Positions 16,122 to 23,186 of a DNA stretch of 44,096 nucleotides are shown piece by piece. Position numbers and translations under genes: made by a program. Each line of letters opens with the position of its first letter. The stretch's first letter is position 1. The stretch is from JBBQXK01 sp052387255 (GTDB taxonomy: Bacteria > Pseudomonadota > Alphaproteobacteria > Rhodobacterales > Rhodobacteraceae): the NCBI GenBank assembly GCA_052387255.1, contig JBQTJI010000040.1, positions 1 to 44,096 of the forward strand, read 5' to 3'. A model generated the notes under the pieces. It did not search any database. It was not told where the DNA came from and saw only the letters and a program-made list of their open reading frames with translations.

Positions 16122-16690
16122 CAGATCGCCTCCACGCGGGTAGAACGGGGCAATCCGGCCAGCCGGTCGCCGCAGGTGAACAGGCAGTCGAACCCCAGCG
16201 GAAACGGTGCCCGGTTGGCCCGGAACGCCGCCGTCTCGGGCAGGCTCAACCAGGTGCCGGTGGCGATACCCGGGCCGGTCAGGCAGGGGCCGTGGTTGGT
16301 CAGGCGGTCCAGTTCCACGATCAGCGTGGCGGAGCGGTCGGGATAGTCGGGCTGGCCGATGCGGAACCGGGTGACGGGCTGCAGCGCGTCCCAGGTGCCG
16401 ACGGCGAAATCGGCATCCTCTGCGGCGACCAGCGGGGCACCGATGTGGAACGCGATCCAGTCCCGCACGGCGCGGCAGTCCGCCGCCCCGGCCAGATGCA
16501 GGGGCGTCGTGCCGTCAACCATGGTCAGCAGCGCCACTCCAGCCGCCACCGACAGCGGGGCCGGGGGGGCCGCGCCCGTGACGGTGCGGATCGTGCCGGG
16601 CCGGGCCATCGCCTCGAGGATGTGGCGAAAGGCATGGGCCGACTGCACCGGGGCATCGTCGAACCCACCCGACAGGACATCGGTCGTCAT
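16121..16690 (-). CDS. phnH: C-P lyase core subunit PhnH
   Basis: Core subunit of the C-P lyase complex, 189 aa. Typical PhnH segments are GGFDDAPVQSAHAFRHILEAMARPGTI at the N-terminus and LTGPGIATGTWLSLP and FPLGFDCLF towards the end. The ATG at 16690 overlaps the phnG stop by four bases; a longer open frame upstream belongs to the wrong phase of phnG. It has no known catalytic residues of its own and is needed for ribosylation of the phosphonate with PhnG and PhnI. Confidence 0.95.
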   Translation of the reverse strand: MTTDVLSGGFDDAPVQSAHAFRHILEAMARPGTIRTVTGAAPPAPLSVAAGVALLTMVDGTTPLHLAGAADCRAVRDWIAFHIGAPLVAAEDADFAVGTWDALQPVTRFRIGQPDYPDRSATLIVELDRLTNHGPCLTGPGIATGTWLSLPETAAFRANRAPFPLGFDCLFTCGDRLAGLPRSTRVEAI

Positions 16691-17130
16691 GCGTCCTCTC
16701 CCCGCACCATGGTGAAGAAATCCACTTTCGTCGCGGCGGCCTTGGCGGCCCGTGTGGTGCCCAGAGCCTGTGCTTCGGTCGCCAGCACGTCGATCACGTG
16801 GGCGGTGATGTCGGCGGCGCGGTCGGTCTGCATCAGCGCGTCCACCACGGCGGCGCGCGTTGCGTGGCCCCGGTCGCGGCCCTGCACCCAGGCGTGACCC
16901 ACCGTGCCGCAGTCCAGCCGGACCGAGGCGCGGGTGACGGTCATCTCGCCCAGGTTGAACGGCGTGCCCGTGCCACCCGTCCGGCCCCGCACCATCACCG
17001 CGCCCACCTCGGGCGGACGCAGATGCGCATGGGCGGGCAGGTCGGGCACAAGGGCGGCCAGCCGCGCCGGGGCGGCCTTGGCCAGCACGGACATCCAAGC
17101 CTGGCGTGTCATAGCGACGATGGCATCCAT
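16687..17130 (-). CDS. phnG: C-P lyase core subunit PhnG
   Basis: First gene of the C-P lyase operon, 147 aa. Family landmarks include RQAWMSVLAKA, the PFNLGEMTVTRASVRL strand pair and GHAWVQGRDRGHATRAAVVDAL. It forms part of the PhnGHI nucleosidase module in the cytoplasm. It is divergent from phnF across 116 bases that contain a palindromic operator, so it is probably under PhnF control. A downstream in-frame ATG (MTRQAW) is a possible alternative start. Confidence 0.95.
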   Translation of the reverse strand: MDAIVAMTRQAWMSVLAKAAPARLAALVPDLPAHAHLRPPEVGAVMVRGRTGGTGTPFNLGEMTVTRASVRLDCGTVGHAWVQGRDRGHATRAAVVDALMQTDRAADITAHVIDVLATEAQALGTTRAAKAAATKVDFFTMVRGEDA

Positions 17131-17153
17131 GATGATCTCGACATCTTGCGAAG

Positions 17154-17181
17154 TTGTCTAGCGAACTATACAACTAGACAA
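17154..17181. promoter_or_regulatory. Probable PhnF operator
   Basis: TTGTCTAG (17154-17161) and CTAGACAA (17174-17181) form a perfect inverted repeat with a 12-base spacer. The spacer contains CTATACAA (17166-17173), which pairs with the first arm with one mismatch, so two overlapping palindromes are possible. It lies between phnF and phnG, 24 bases from the phnG start, as expected for a GntR/HutC-type autorepressor. Confidence 0.7.
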
Positions 17182-17246
17182 ATCCTATCCGCTTGCGGGC
17201 GGGCGCTCAACCGCGAAGTTGTGAATATTTCGTGTCGGAGGGTCAT

Positions 17247-17957
17247 ATGCCCCGCAGTCCGCTGTGGCAGGCGATTTCGGACACGCTGTCGGCGGAACTG
17301 GCCGAGGGGCTGTACCGGCCGGGCGACAAGCTGCCGACCGAGGCCGAACTTGCGGCGCGGTTCGGCGTCAACCGCCATACCGTGCGCCACGCCCTGGGCG
17401 CGATGGCCGGGGCGGGGCTGGTCCATGCGCGGCGGGGGGCGGGGGTGTTCGTGGCGGCGCGGCCGACCGACTATCCGCTGGGACGGCGCGTGCGGTTCCA
17501 TCAGAACGTCGCGGCCTCGGGGCGGACGCCGTCGCGGCGCCTCACGCGGGCCGAGACGCGCACGGCGGCCCCGCGCGAGTCCGAGGCGCTGCGGCTGGAG
17601 CCGGGCGAGGCGGTGCATGTGGTCGAGGGGGTGTCGCTGGCCGACGGGCTGCCGCTGGCGGTGTTCCGGTCGGTGTTCCCGGCGGCGCGGTTTCCGGGGC
17701 TCTTGGCGGCGATGGAAGGGCAGGGGTCGGTCACGGCGGCCCTGGCCGCCTGCGGGCTGACCGACTACACCCGGGCCGAGACGCGGCTGGCGGCGCGGTC
17801 GTGCCGGGCCGTGATGGCCCTGGCGCTGCAGGTGGCCGAAGGGTCGCCGGTGCTGCGGTCGGTGGCGGTGAACGTGGACGCGGGCGGGGTGCCGGTCGAG
17901 TATGGCACGACCTGGTTCGCGGGCGACCGGGTGACGCTGACGGTGAACCCGGACTAG
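17247..17957 (+). CDS. phnF: Phosphonate-locus GntR-family regulator PhnF
   Basis: Transcription regulator of the GntR/HutC subfamily, 236 aa. The winged-helix domain (about residues 1-75) has RPGDKLPTEAELAARFGV and NRHTVRHALGAM; the UTRA effector domain (about 90-232) follows, ending VEYGTTWFAGDRVTL. The ATG at 17247 has a CGGAGGG ribosome site; an upstream in-frame GTG/ATG extension lacks one. It is divergent from phnG and likely represses that operon and itself until a phosphonate or phosphate signal is bound. The ligand is not known from sequence. Confidence 0.93.
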   Translation: MPRSPLWQAISDTLSAELAEGLYRPGDKLPTEAELAARFGVNRHTVRHALGAMAGAGLVHARRGAGVFVAARPTDYPLGRRVRFHQNVAASGRTPSRRLTRAETRTAAPRESEALRLEPGEAVHVVEGVSLADGLPLAVFRSVFPAARFPGLLAAMEGQGSVTAALAACGLTDYTRAETRLAARSCRAVMALALQVAEGSPVLRSVAVNVDAGGVPVEYGTTWFAGDRVTLTVNPD

Positions 17958-17982
17958 GGCCGGTCAGACGCGCGACCGCCGC

Positions 17983-18039
17983 CGCAAGCCGGAAAACACG
18001 TGTTTTCCGGGCCGGTTCCCACGTGGAAACCGACTTGCG
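17983..18039. repeat. Nested palindromes forming a predicted three-way junction
   Basis: A perfect 22-bp palindrome (17989-18010, centre CACGTG) and a near-perfect 20-bp palindrome (18013-18032, also centred on CACGTG, one mismatched pair) sit side by side. CGCAAG (17983-17988) outside pairs with CTTGCG (18034-18039). The whole folds as an outer stem with two hairpins, on either strand. It lies between the convergent phnF and acetyltransferase genes, where it could terminate both. Confidence 0.8.
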
Positions 18040-18045
18040 CCCCGC

Positions 18046-18663
18046 CTATCCGCCGTACCTTTCGAGAAACGCCTCGGCGGGCAGCGTGCGGAAGTCGGGC
18101 AGGGCTGCGCGCAGGCGGGCGTGGTCCCAGGTCCACCAGGACAGGGCCAGCAGGCGGTCGGCGATGGCGGGGGCGAAGCGCGGGCGCAGGGGGCGGGCGG
18201 GGTTGCCCGCGACGATCAGGAAGGGGGCGACGTCGCGCGTCACGACGGCCCCGGCGGCGACGATGGCCCCCGCCCCGACGGTGACCTCGGGCTTGACGAT
18301 GGCCCCGTGGCCGATCCAGCAGTCGGGGCCGAGCGTGGTGCGCCGGGCGGCGCGGGCGGCGAAGAAGGCGGGGTCGTCCGGGGCGTCGTCCCAGTAGTAC
18401 GAGGACCGGTAGAGGAAATGGTGCTGCGCCGCGTGGGTGAAGGGGTGGTCGGTCGGGCCGATCCTTGTCAGCGCGGCGATGTTGGCGAAGCGGCCCACGG
18501 TGGTGTTCGAGATGTCGGCCAGGCGGTCGCAGTAAGCATAGGCGTGGAAGGTCGAACTGACGATCCGCGCCCCTTCGCCGATCTCGGTCCAGCCCTCGAA
18601 GGCGGAGTTCACGATCTGCGTGCCGGGATGGAGGAAGGGTTCGGTGGCGGAGAGCTTGGGCAT
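18046..18663 (-). CDS. Phosphonate-associated hexapeptide-repeat acetyltransferase
   Basis: A 205-aa left-handed beta-helix transferase of the xenobiotic/chloramphenicol acetyltransferase-like group, matching the phosphonate-metabolism subgroup (TIGR03308 type). Hexapeptide turns run through IGEGARIVSSTFHAYAYC and later LGPDCWIGHGAIVKPEVTVGAG; His113-Gly-Ala holds the likely catalytic histidine. The C-terminal SWWTWDHARLRAALPDF is typical. It may acetylate an aminophosphonate, as PhnO does, but this is inference. It is separated from phnE2 by 188 bases that include the third 54-bp repeat, so it may have its own promoter. Confidence 0.85.
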   Translation of the reverse strand: MPKLSATEPFLHPGTQIVNSAFEGWTEIGEGARIVSSTFHAYAYCDRLADISNTTVGRFANIAALTRIGPTDHPFTHAAQHHFLYRSSYYWDDAPDDPAFFAARAARRTTLGPDCWIGHGAIVKPEVTVGAGAIVAAGAVVTRDVAPFLIVAGNPARPLRPRFAPAIADRLLALSWWTWDHARLRAALPDFRTLPAEAFLERYGG

Positions 18664-18766
18664 CGGGGAACTTTCGCTGTCGCACGTGGGGACAGAATGT
18701 GGTCTGAATAAAATCAGATGGTTACGTCGTCATCTTCGGATTCTGTTAACTTTCGCCTGCGGGAAG

Positions 18767-18816
18767 CCGGGGGGTTTCACACCCCCCGGACCCCCCGTGG
18801 GATACTTGGGGACAGA
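18767..18816 (+). repeat. 54-bp intergenic hairpin repeat, copy 3
   Basis: Third copy, slightly shorter, ending GGGGACAGA. The 9-bp CCGGGGGGT/ACCCCCCGG stem is intact. It lies between the phnE2 stop (18852) and the acetyltransferase start (18663), both read on the minus strand, so here the element is antisense to its neighbours, unlike copies 1 and 2. The hairpin itself is symmetric and could still act on either strand. Confidence 0.85.
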
Positions 18817-18851
18817 AAAAGGGGGGCGGAGAAGGGGCAGGTTTGCACCGC

Positions 18852-20162
18852 CTAGCCCTTGATCAGCCGCCGCCGCAGCCAGCCCGACAGGCTGTCCATC
18901 AGCATCACCATCAGGACGATCAGCACCATGTAGTAGGCCACCTCTTCCCAGTCCTTCTGGGTGATAATCGCCTGGGTCAGCAATAGGCCGATGCCGCCGC
19001 CGACGATGGCCCCGATCACCGTGGCGCTGCGGGTGTTCGATTCGAGGTAGTACAGCACCTGGCTGATGAGCACCGGCATGATCTGCGGGATGACGCCGAA
19101 GCGGGCGCGCTGCAGGCCGTTGGCTCCGGTGGACTTCACCCCCTCGACCTGTTTCTCGTCGATGTTTTCGAGCGCCTCGGAAAAGGTCTTGCCGAAGGTG
19201 CCGGTGTCGGTCAGCGCGATGGCGATGGCCCCGGTCATCGGCCCCGGGCCGAAGGCGCGCGACAGGATGATGGTCCAGATCAGGCCGTCGACCCCGCGGA
19301 TGAAGTCGAACACCCGCCGCACGGCAAAGCGCAGCGGCCCGAGCGGCATGAAGTTGCGCGCGGCGAGGAACCCCAGCGGCAGCGCCACCAGCGCCGCCGA
19401 CATGGTGCCGAGGAAGGCCATCAGGATGGTCTCGAAGATTGCCCAGGCGACATCGCCGTGCCGCCACATCTTGTTGGTCCAGAACTCCGAGATCATGTAG
19501 CCGAGGTTCGTGCGTGCCGGATCGATCCGGTCGCCCGCGACGGCCAGCCCGACCAGTTCGCCGAAGCCCTTGCCGTAGAACGGGCTGTCGAGGGTGAAGA
19601 ACCACAATTCCCATCCCGGTTCGTACTTGAACGTCTCGGTCCTGGCACGGGAATAGCTGAAGCGGCCGGCGTCGGTGGTGACCGACACCTTGTTCTCGGC
19701 GACGCTGATCCAGTCGGGGATGGGTTCGGGCGCGGTCAGAACCGGCTTGCCGTCCACCGGGCGGATGTCGATGGTGCCGTAGCCCGGCACGACGTAGCGC
19801 GCGCCCGCGTCGTCGTAGGTGACGACATGGCCGGTGCCCAGATCGATGGTGGTGACGCCATCCGCGACACGCACCCAGTCGGGGCGCATCCCCGGCGGAT
19901 AGGTGCCCTTGCTTTCGCCCTCGATGGCGATGACGACATCGCCGGTGCGGTTGTCGCGGGTCACATGCGTCTTGTGCGACCAGAAGTCGGACAGCAGGAT
20001 CGCCGCGTTGTCGAACCGCGCGCGGCCCATCAGGCCGGCCACGTCGAAACTGATCGCGGCATAGAGCAGATAGGCGATGATGGCGGCCGGGACCGCGAAG
20101 GCCGTCAGGCGCTTGCGGGCAAAGCTGCGGGTGACGGTGTCGGCAATGGCGGCGGTGGTCAT
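18852..20162 (-). CDS. phnE2: Phosphonate ABC transporter permease PhnE, long form
   Basis: Inner-membrane permease of 436 aa for phosphonate import. TM1 is at about residues 20-42; then comes a soluble stretch of about 190 residues (43-240) before the usual PhnE membrane core, whose EAA-like loop reads EALENIDEKQVEGVKSTGAN. The soluble insertion is probably periplasmic and recurs in alphaproteobacterial PhnE pairs. The gene overlaps the shorter phnE by four bases (ATGA at 20159), so the two permeases likely form a heterodimer. It ends the phnCDE transcript before a hairpin repeat. Confidence 0.93.
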   Translation of the reverse strand: MTTAAIADTVTRSFARKRLTAFAVPAAIIAYLLYAAISFDVAGLMGRARFDNAAILLSDFWSHKTHVTRDNRTGDVVIAIEGESKGTYPPGMRPDWVRVADGVTTIDLGTGHVVTYDDAGARYVVPGYGTIDIRPVDGKPVLTAPEPIPDWISVAENKVSVTTDAGRFSYSRARTETFKYEPGWELWFFTLDSPFYGKGFGELVGLAVAGDRIDPARTNLGYMISEFWTNKMWRHGDVAWAIFETILMAFLGTMSAALVALPLGFLAARNFMPLGPLRFAVRRVFDFIRGVDGLIWTIILSRAFGPGPMTGAIAIALTDTGTFGKTFSEALENIDEKQVEGVKSTGANGLQRARFGVIPQIMPVLISQVLYYLESNTRSATVIGAIVGGGIGLLLTQAIITQKDWEEVAYYMVLIVLMVMLMDSLSGWLRRRLIKG

Positions 20163-21043
20163 GCCATCTGCCCCTTGACCAGGCGTTCGCGGTAGTGGTC
20201 GGAAATGCGGTCGATGACGACGATGGCCAGGAACAGCAGGAGGAAGATCGCGACAACGTCGTCATACCGCCCCTGCCCCCACTGCATCGCCAGCTTGAGG
20301 TCATGCCCGATGCCGCCTTCGCCGACGAAGCCCAGGATGGCACTGGCGCGCACGTTGATCTCGAACCGCAAGAGGCCGTAGGACAGCCAGTTGGGCGCGA
20401 CCTGCGGGATCACGCCCAGCCACATCCGCTGTGACCAGTTGGCCCCGACCGAGGCCAGACCTTCGACCGGCTTGAGGTCGGCATTCTCGGCCACTTCCGA
20501 GAACAGCTTGCCCAGTGCCCCGCCGGTGTGCAGCGCGATGGCGATGACGGCGGGCACCGGGCCGCCGCCGAGGATGTAGATCAGCACCAGGGCGATGACG
20601 ATTTCGGGGATCGCACGCAGCGCATCCATCGTGCGGCGGAAGAGCGGGATCAGCCGTGGCCAGCGGGCCAGGCCCCGCGTCGCCAAGAGCGACAGCGCCA
20701 TCGCGGCGATGGCCCCGATCAGGGTGGCCACGGCGGCGATGTTCAGCGTCTCGATCAGGGCAGGGATGTGGTCCCAGAACAGGCCGGGCAGGAGGGCGCG
20801 CTTTTCCCAGGCCTCGGACAGCACTTCGGAGGGGAACTCGACCACCTGGGGCAGCCCGTTCCAGAAGCCGCCGGCGTTGCGTTCGTCGGCAAGCAGCCAG
20901 CCCGAAGCCATGAGGCCCACGAACAGCACCATCAGGATGCCGCCATACATGCGCTTGCGGCGCACCATTTCGAGATAAGCTTCGCGGGTGTCGGAGAGGT
21001 TAGGGCGTTGGCCCTGTTCCGGACCGAATGCGATGTCGACCAT
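20159..21043 (-). CDS. phnE1: Phosphonate ABC transporter permease PhnE, short form
   Basis: Inner-membrane permease of 294 aa with about six hydrophobic helices. The coupling-loop motif VAENADLKPVEGLASVGANW (near residue 190) is characteristic of PhnE, and ILGFVGEGGIGHDLKLAMQW follows. The N-terminal 20-30 residues are cytoplasmic and charged. It lies 62 bases after phnD across a strong hairpin and overlaps phnE2. With PhnC and PhnD it forms the importer. Confidence 0.95.
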   Translation of the reverse strand: MVDIAFGPEQGQRPNLSDTREAYLEMVRRKRMYGGILMVLFVGLMASGWLLADERNAGGFWNGLPQVVEFPSEVLSEAWEKRALLPGLFWDHIPALIETLNIAAVATLIGAIAAMALSLLATRGLARWPRLIPLFRRTMDALRAIPEIVIALVLIYILGGGPVPAVIAIALHTGGALGKLFSEVAENADLKPVEGLASVGANWSQRMWLGVIPQVAPNWLSYGLLRFEINVRASAILGFVGEGGIGHDLKLAMQWGQGRYDDVVAIFLLLFLAIVVIDRISDHYRERLVKGQMA

Positions 21044-21063
21044 GAAAACCCCGCCGTCAAGGG

Positions 21064-21088
21064 CCGGGCCCCCGCAGCGGGGGCCCGG
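21064..21088. repeat. Intercistronic hairpin between phnD and phnE1
   Basis: CCGGGCCCCCGC (21064-21075) and GCGGGGGCCCGG (21077-21088) are perfect reverse complements around a single A, giving a very stable stem in the phnD-phnE1 gap. In ABC importers such hairpins typically keep binding-protein mRNA abundant relative to permease mRNA. Confidence 0.8.
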
Positions 21089-21105
21089 AAAGTGTCAGGG
21101 AGAGT

Positions 21106-22008
21106 TCACGAACCGTCCTGGCGGCGACGGACCTCGACAAGCGACTCGTAGAAAGAATGGTCGATCTTCGAGAAACCGGAGGTCTCACCCGCAGCAATGT
21201 TGTAGGTGCATTCCTTGTCCTTCTCAATCAGCCCCATGGTCAGGTCGATCATTTTGGTCTTGACCGCTTCGGGCAACGCGCGGCGCAGAACGATCGGACC
21301 TTCGGGGATCGGCTTCGACTTCCAGATTTCGACCAGGTCGTTCATGTCGATCAGGCCCGCATCCACTGCCTTGCGCAGCGCACCCGAGTTGTAGCCGTCT
21401 TCCCAGTTGCCCTGTCCGTCGGCCCAGGTCACGCCGGCGTCAATGTCGCCGTTGTTGACCGCGACGATGGTCTGCTCGTGTCCGCCGGTGAACTTCACCT
21501 CGCCGAAATGCTCTTCCATGGGCATCCCGAGGGCTTCGGGGATTTCGACCGAGGGGATCAGATAGCCCGATCCCGAATTCGGATCGCCGAAGCCAAAGAC
21601 CTTGCCCTTGGCGTCGGCCAGCGTGGCGATGCCCTTGTCCTTGCGGGCGATGCCGATGGAGTGATAGGTGAACGAACCATCGAGGTTGGTCTTGACCAGC
21701 GCCACGTCGACCGCCTCGGGATTGGTGAGGTACACCTTGGCATAGGCTGACGGCCCGAGCCATGCCATGTCGATGGTGCCGCCCAGCAACCCCTGGATCA
21801 CCCCGTCGTAGTCGGCGGGGGCGAAAAGCTTGACCGGGACACCCAGGGTTTCCTCGGCATAGGCGCGGAAGCATTCGTTGTTTGTCAGCCGGTCCTGGGC
21901 GTTCTCGCCGCCGAGGATACCGATGTTGAATTCGGTGATCGCCTCCTGGGCATAGGCGGTGGTGGTCAGCGCGGTGGTCAGCGCAAGCGTGGTCAGCAGC
22001 GTTTTCAT
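21106..22008 (-). CDS. phnD: Phosphonate-binding periplasmic protein PhnD
   Basis: Periplasmic substrate-binding protein of about 300 aa for phosphonate import. A Sec signal peptide covers the first 20 residues, ending TTTAYA. The mature protein shows FNIGILGGENAQDRL, APADYDGVIQGLLGGTIDMAWLGPSAYAKV and VTWADGQGNW, all PhnD family features including ligand-loop serine and tyrosine. Two ATGs are adjacent (22011 and 22008); I prefer 22008 because GGAG is then at proper spacing. It follows phnC after about 28 bases. The substrate could be phosphonate or a related anion. Confidence 0.95.
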   Translation of the reverse strand: MKTLLTTLALTTALTTTAYAQEAITEFNIGILGGENAQDRLTNNECFRAYAEETLGVPVKLFAPADYDGVIQGLLGGTIDMAWLGPSAYAKVYLTNPEAVDVALVKTNLDGSFTYHSIGIARKDKGIATLADAKGKVFGFGDPNSGSGYLIPSVEIPEALGMPMEEHFGEVKFTGGHEQTIVAVNNGDIDAGVTWADGQGNWEDGYNSGALRKAVDAGLIDMNDLVEIWKSKPIPEGPIVLRRALPEAVKTKMIDLTMGLIEKDKECTYNIAAGETSGFSKIDHSFYESLVEVRRRQDGS

Positions 22009-22036
22009 CATGGCTCCGTTGGTTGTTGGAGGGTGG

Positions 22037-22855
22037 TCAGGTCAGCATCCGCGCCGCATAGCTGCGGTCGGGTCGGGTATCAGCGGGGATCGCCGTCGAG
22101 GTTGCGTCCTCGTTGAAGCTTGCGTCGGCACCGTAGATCTCGCGGGCGACGCCTGTGGACAGCTGGTCGGGCGTGCCGTCGAACACGACGCGGCCGTCGC
22201 GCATGCCGATCACGCGGTCGCAATAGCGCCGCGCGGTGTCCAGCGTGTGCAGGTTGGCGATGACCATGCGGCCATCCTCGACGTTGATCTTCTTGAGCGC
22301 GTCCATCACCAGCTGCGCGTTCATCGGATCGAGGCTGGCGATGGGTTCGTCGGCGAGGATGATCCTGGGGTCCTGCATCAGGGCGCGGGCGATGGCGACG
22401 CGCTGCTGCTGGCCGCCCGACAGCGCCTCGGCCCGTTTCGGGGCCTGCTCGACGATGCCGAGGCGGTCGAGGATGTCGAGGGCGCGCAGGATGTCGGCGC
22501 GGGGCCACAGGCTGAACATCGTCTGCAGGGTCGAGCGGCGGTTGAGGATGCCGTGCAGCACGTTCGAGGCCACGTCCATCCGGGGCACCAGGTTGAACTG
22601 CTGGAAGATCATCGCGCAATGGGACTGCCAGGCGCGGGCCTGCGCGCCCTTGAGCGCCAGCACGTTGCGCCCCTCGACCAGAATCTCGCCCGAGGTGGCG
22701 TCGGTCAGGCGGTTCATCATGCGCAGGAAGGTCGATTTGCCGGCCCCCGACCGCCCGATGATGCCGACGAAGGCGGGGTGGTCTATGGCAAAGCTGACGC
22801 GATCGACGGCGGCCTTCGGGCCGAACATGCGCGTGACCGCCCTGACTTCCAGCAT
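22037..22855 (-). CDS. phnC: Phosphonate ABC transporter ATP-binding protein PhnC
   Basis: ATPase of the phosphonate importer, 272 aa. Motifs are GRSGAGKST (Walker A), LSGGQQQRVAIARAL (signature) and ILADEPIASLDP (Walker B), followed by ANLHTLDTARRYCDRVIGM typical of PhnC. I chose the ATG at 22855, with GGGGGAC a few bases upstream, rather than a TTG at 22870. It is the first gene of phnC-phnD-phnE1-phnE2, with a Pho-box-like site about 50 bases upstream. Confidence 0.95.
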   Translation of the reverse strand: MLEVRAVTRMFGPKAAVDRVSFAIDHPAFVGIIGRSGAGKSTFLRMMNRLTDATSGEILVEGRNVLALKGAQARAWQSHCAMIFQQFNLVPRMDVASNVLHGILNRRSTLQTMFSLWPRADILRALDILDRLGIVEQAPKRAEALSGGQQQRVAIARALMQDPRIILADEPIASLDPMNAQLVMDALKKINVEDGRMVIANLHTLDTARRYCDRVIGMRDGRVVFDGTPDQLSTGVAREIYGADASFNEDATSTAIPADTRPDRSYAARMLT

Positions 22856-22902
22856 CGGCACGTCCCCCAAGACCGCACTTGGGGGGCAACTAGCGGTCCA
22901 AT

Positions 22903-22920
22903 GTGACAGAAGCGATGCAG
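22903..22920 (-). promoter_or_regulatory. Candidate Pho box upstream of phnC
   Basis: On the minus strand CTGCATC (22920-22914) and CTGTCAC (22909-22903) are direct 7-mers 11 bases apart, the spacing of PhoB half-sites (consensus CTGTCAT). They match at five and six of seven positions. The site is 48 bases before the phnC start, so phosphate limitation may switch on the importer. Confidence 0.5.
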
Positions 22921-23025
22921 TGGGATGAAGCTTGCGTGACGGCAGCCCGGCCTGCGCGGGCTTGCGGCGCGGCGCTGTTTTGGCTATGGCGTCACCGTGC
23001 GGGGCCCGGCCCCCGGCGCGCCCGA

Positions 23026-23099
23026 GCGGGCGTTGTGTAATGGTAAGACCTTAGCCTTCCAAGCTAAAGACGCGGGTTCGATTCCCGCCGCCCGCTCCA
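23026..23099 (+). tRNA. tRNA-Gly (anticodon TCC)
   Basis: A complete cloverleaf with acceptor stem GCGGGCG/CGCCCGC, D-arm with GTGTAATGGTAAGAC, anticodon stem TTAGC/GCTAA enclosing loop CTTCCAA (anticodon TCC at 23058-23060), T-arm GCGGGTTCGATTCCCGC, discriminator T and an encoded CCA (23097-23099). It reads GGA codons and probably also other GGN. It sits between phnC and the VWA gene; no integrase or repeated 3' end marks an island. Confidence 0.97.
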
Positions 23100-23186
23100 G
23101 TCCGTCCTGCGCGCTGCCCAACCACATCCGTTGCGGACACCGGCCTGCCGCTGCTAGCCTGCGCCCGACGCATCGGAGTGGCTGGC

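Noticed and set aside
23026..23186. tRNA-Gly as an island attachment site
   Set aside because: No integrase, no repeat of the tRNA 3' end downstream, and neighbouring genes show the same codon style.
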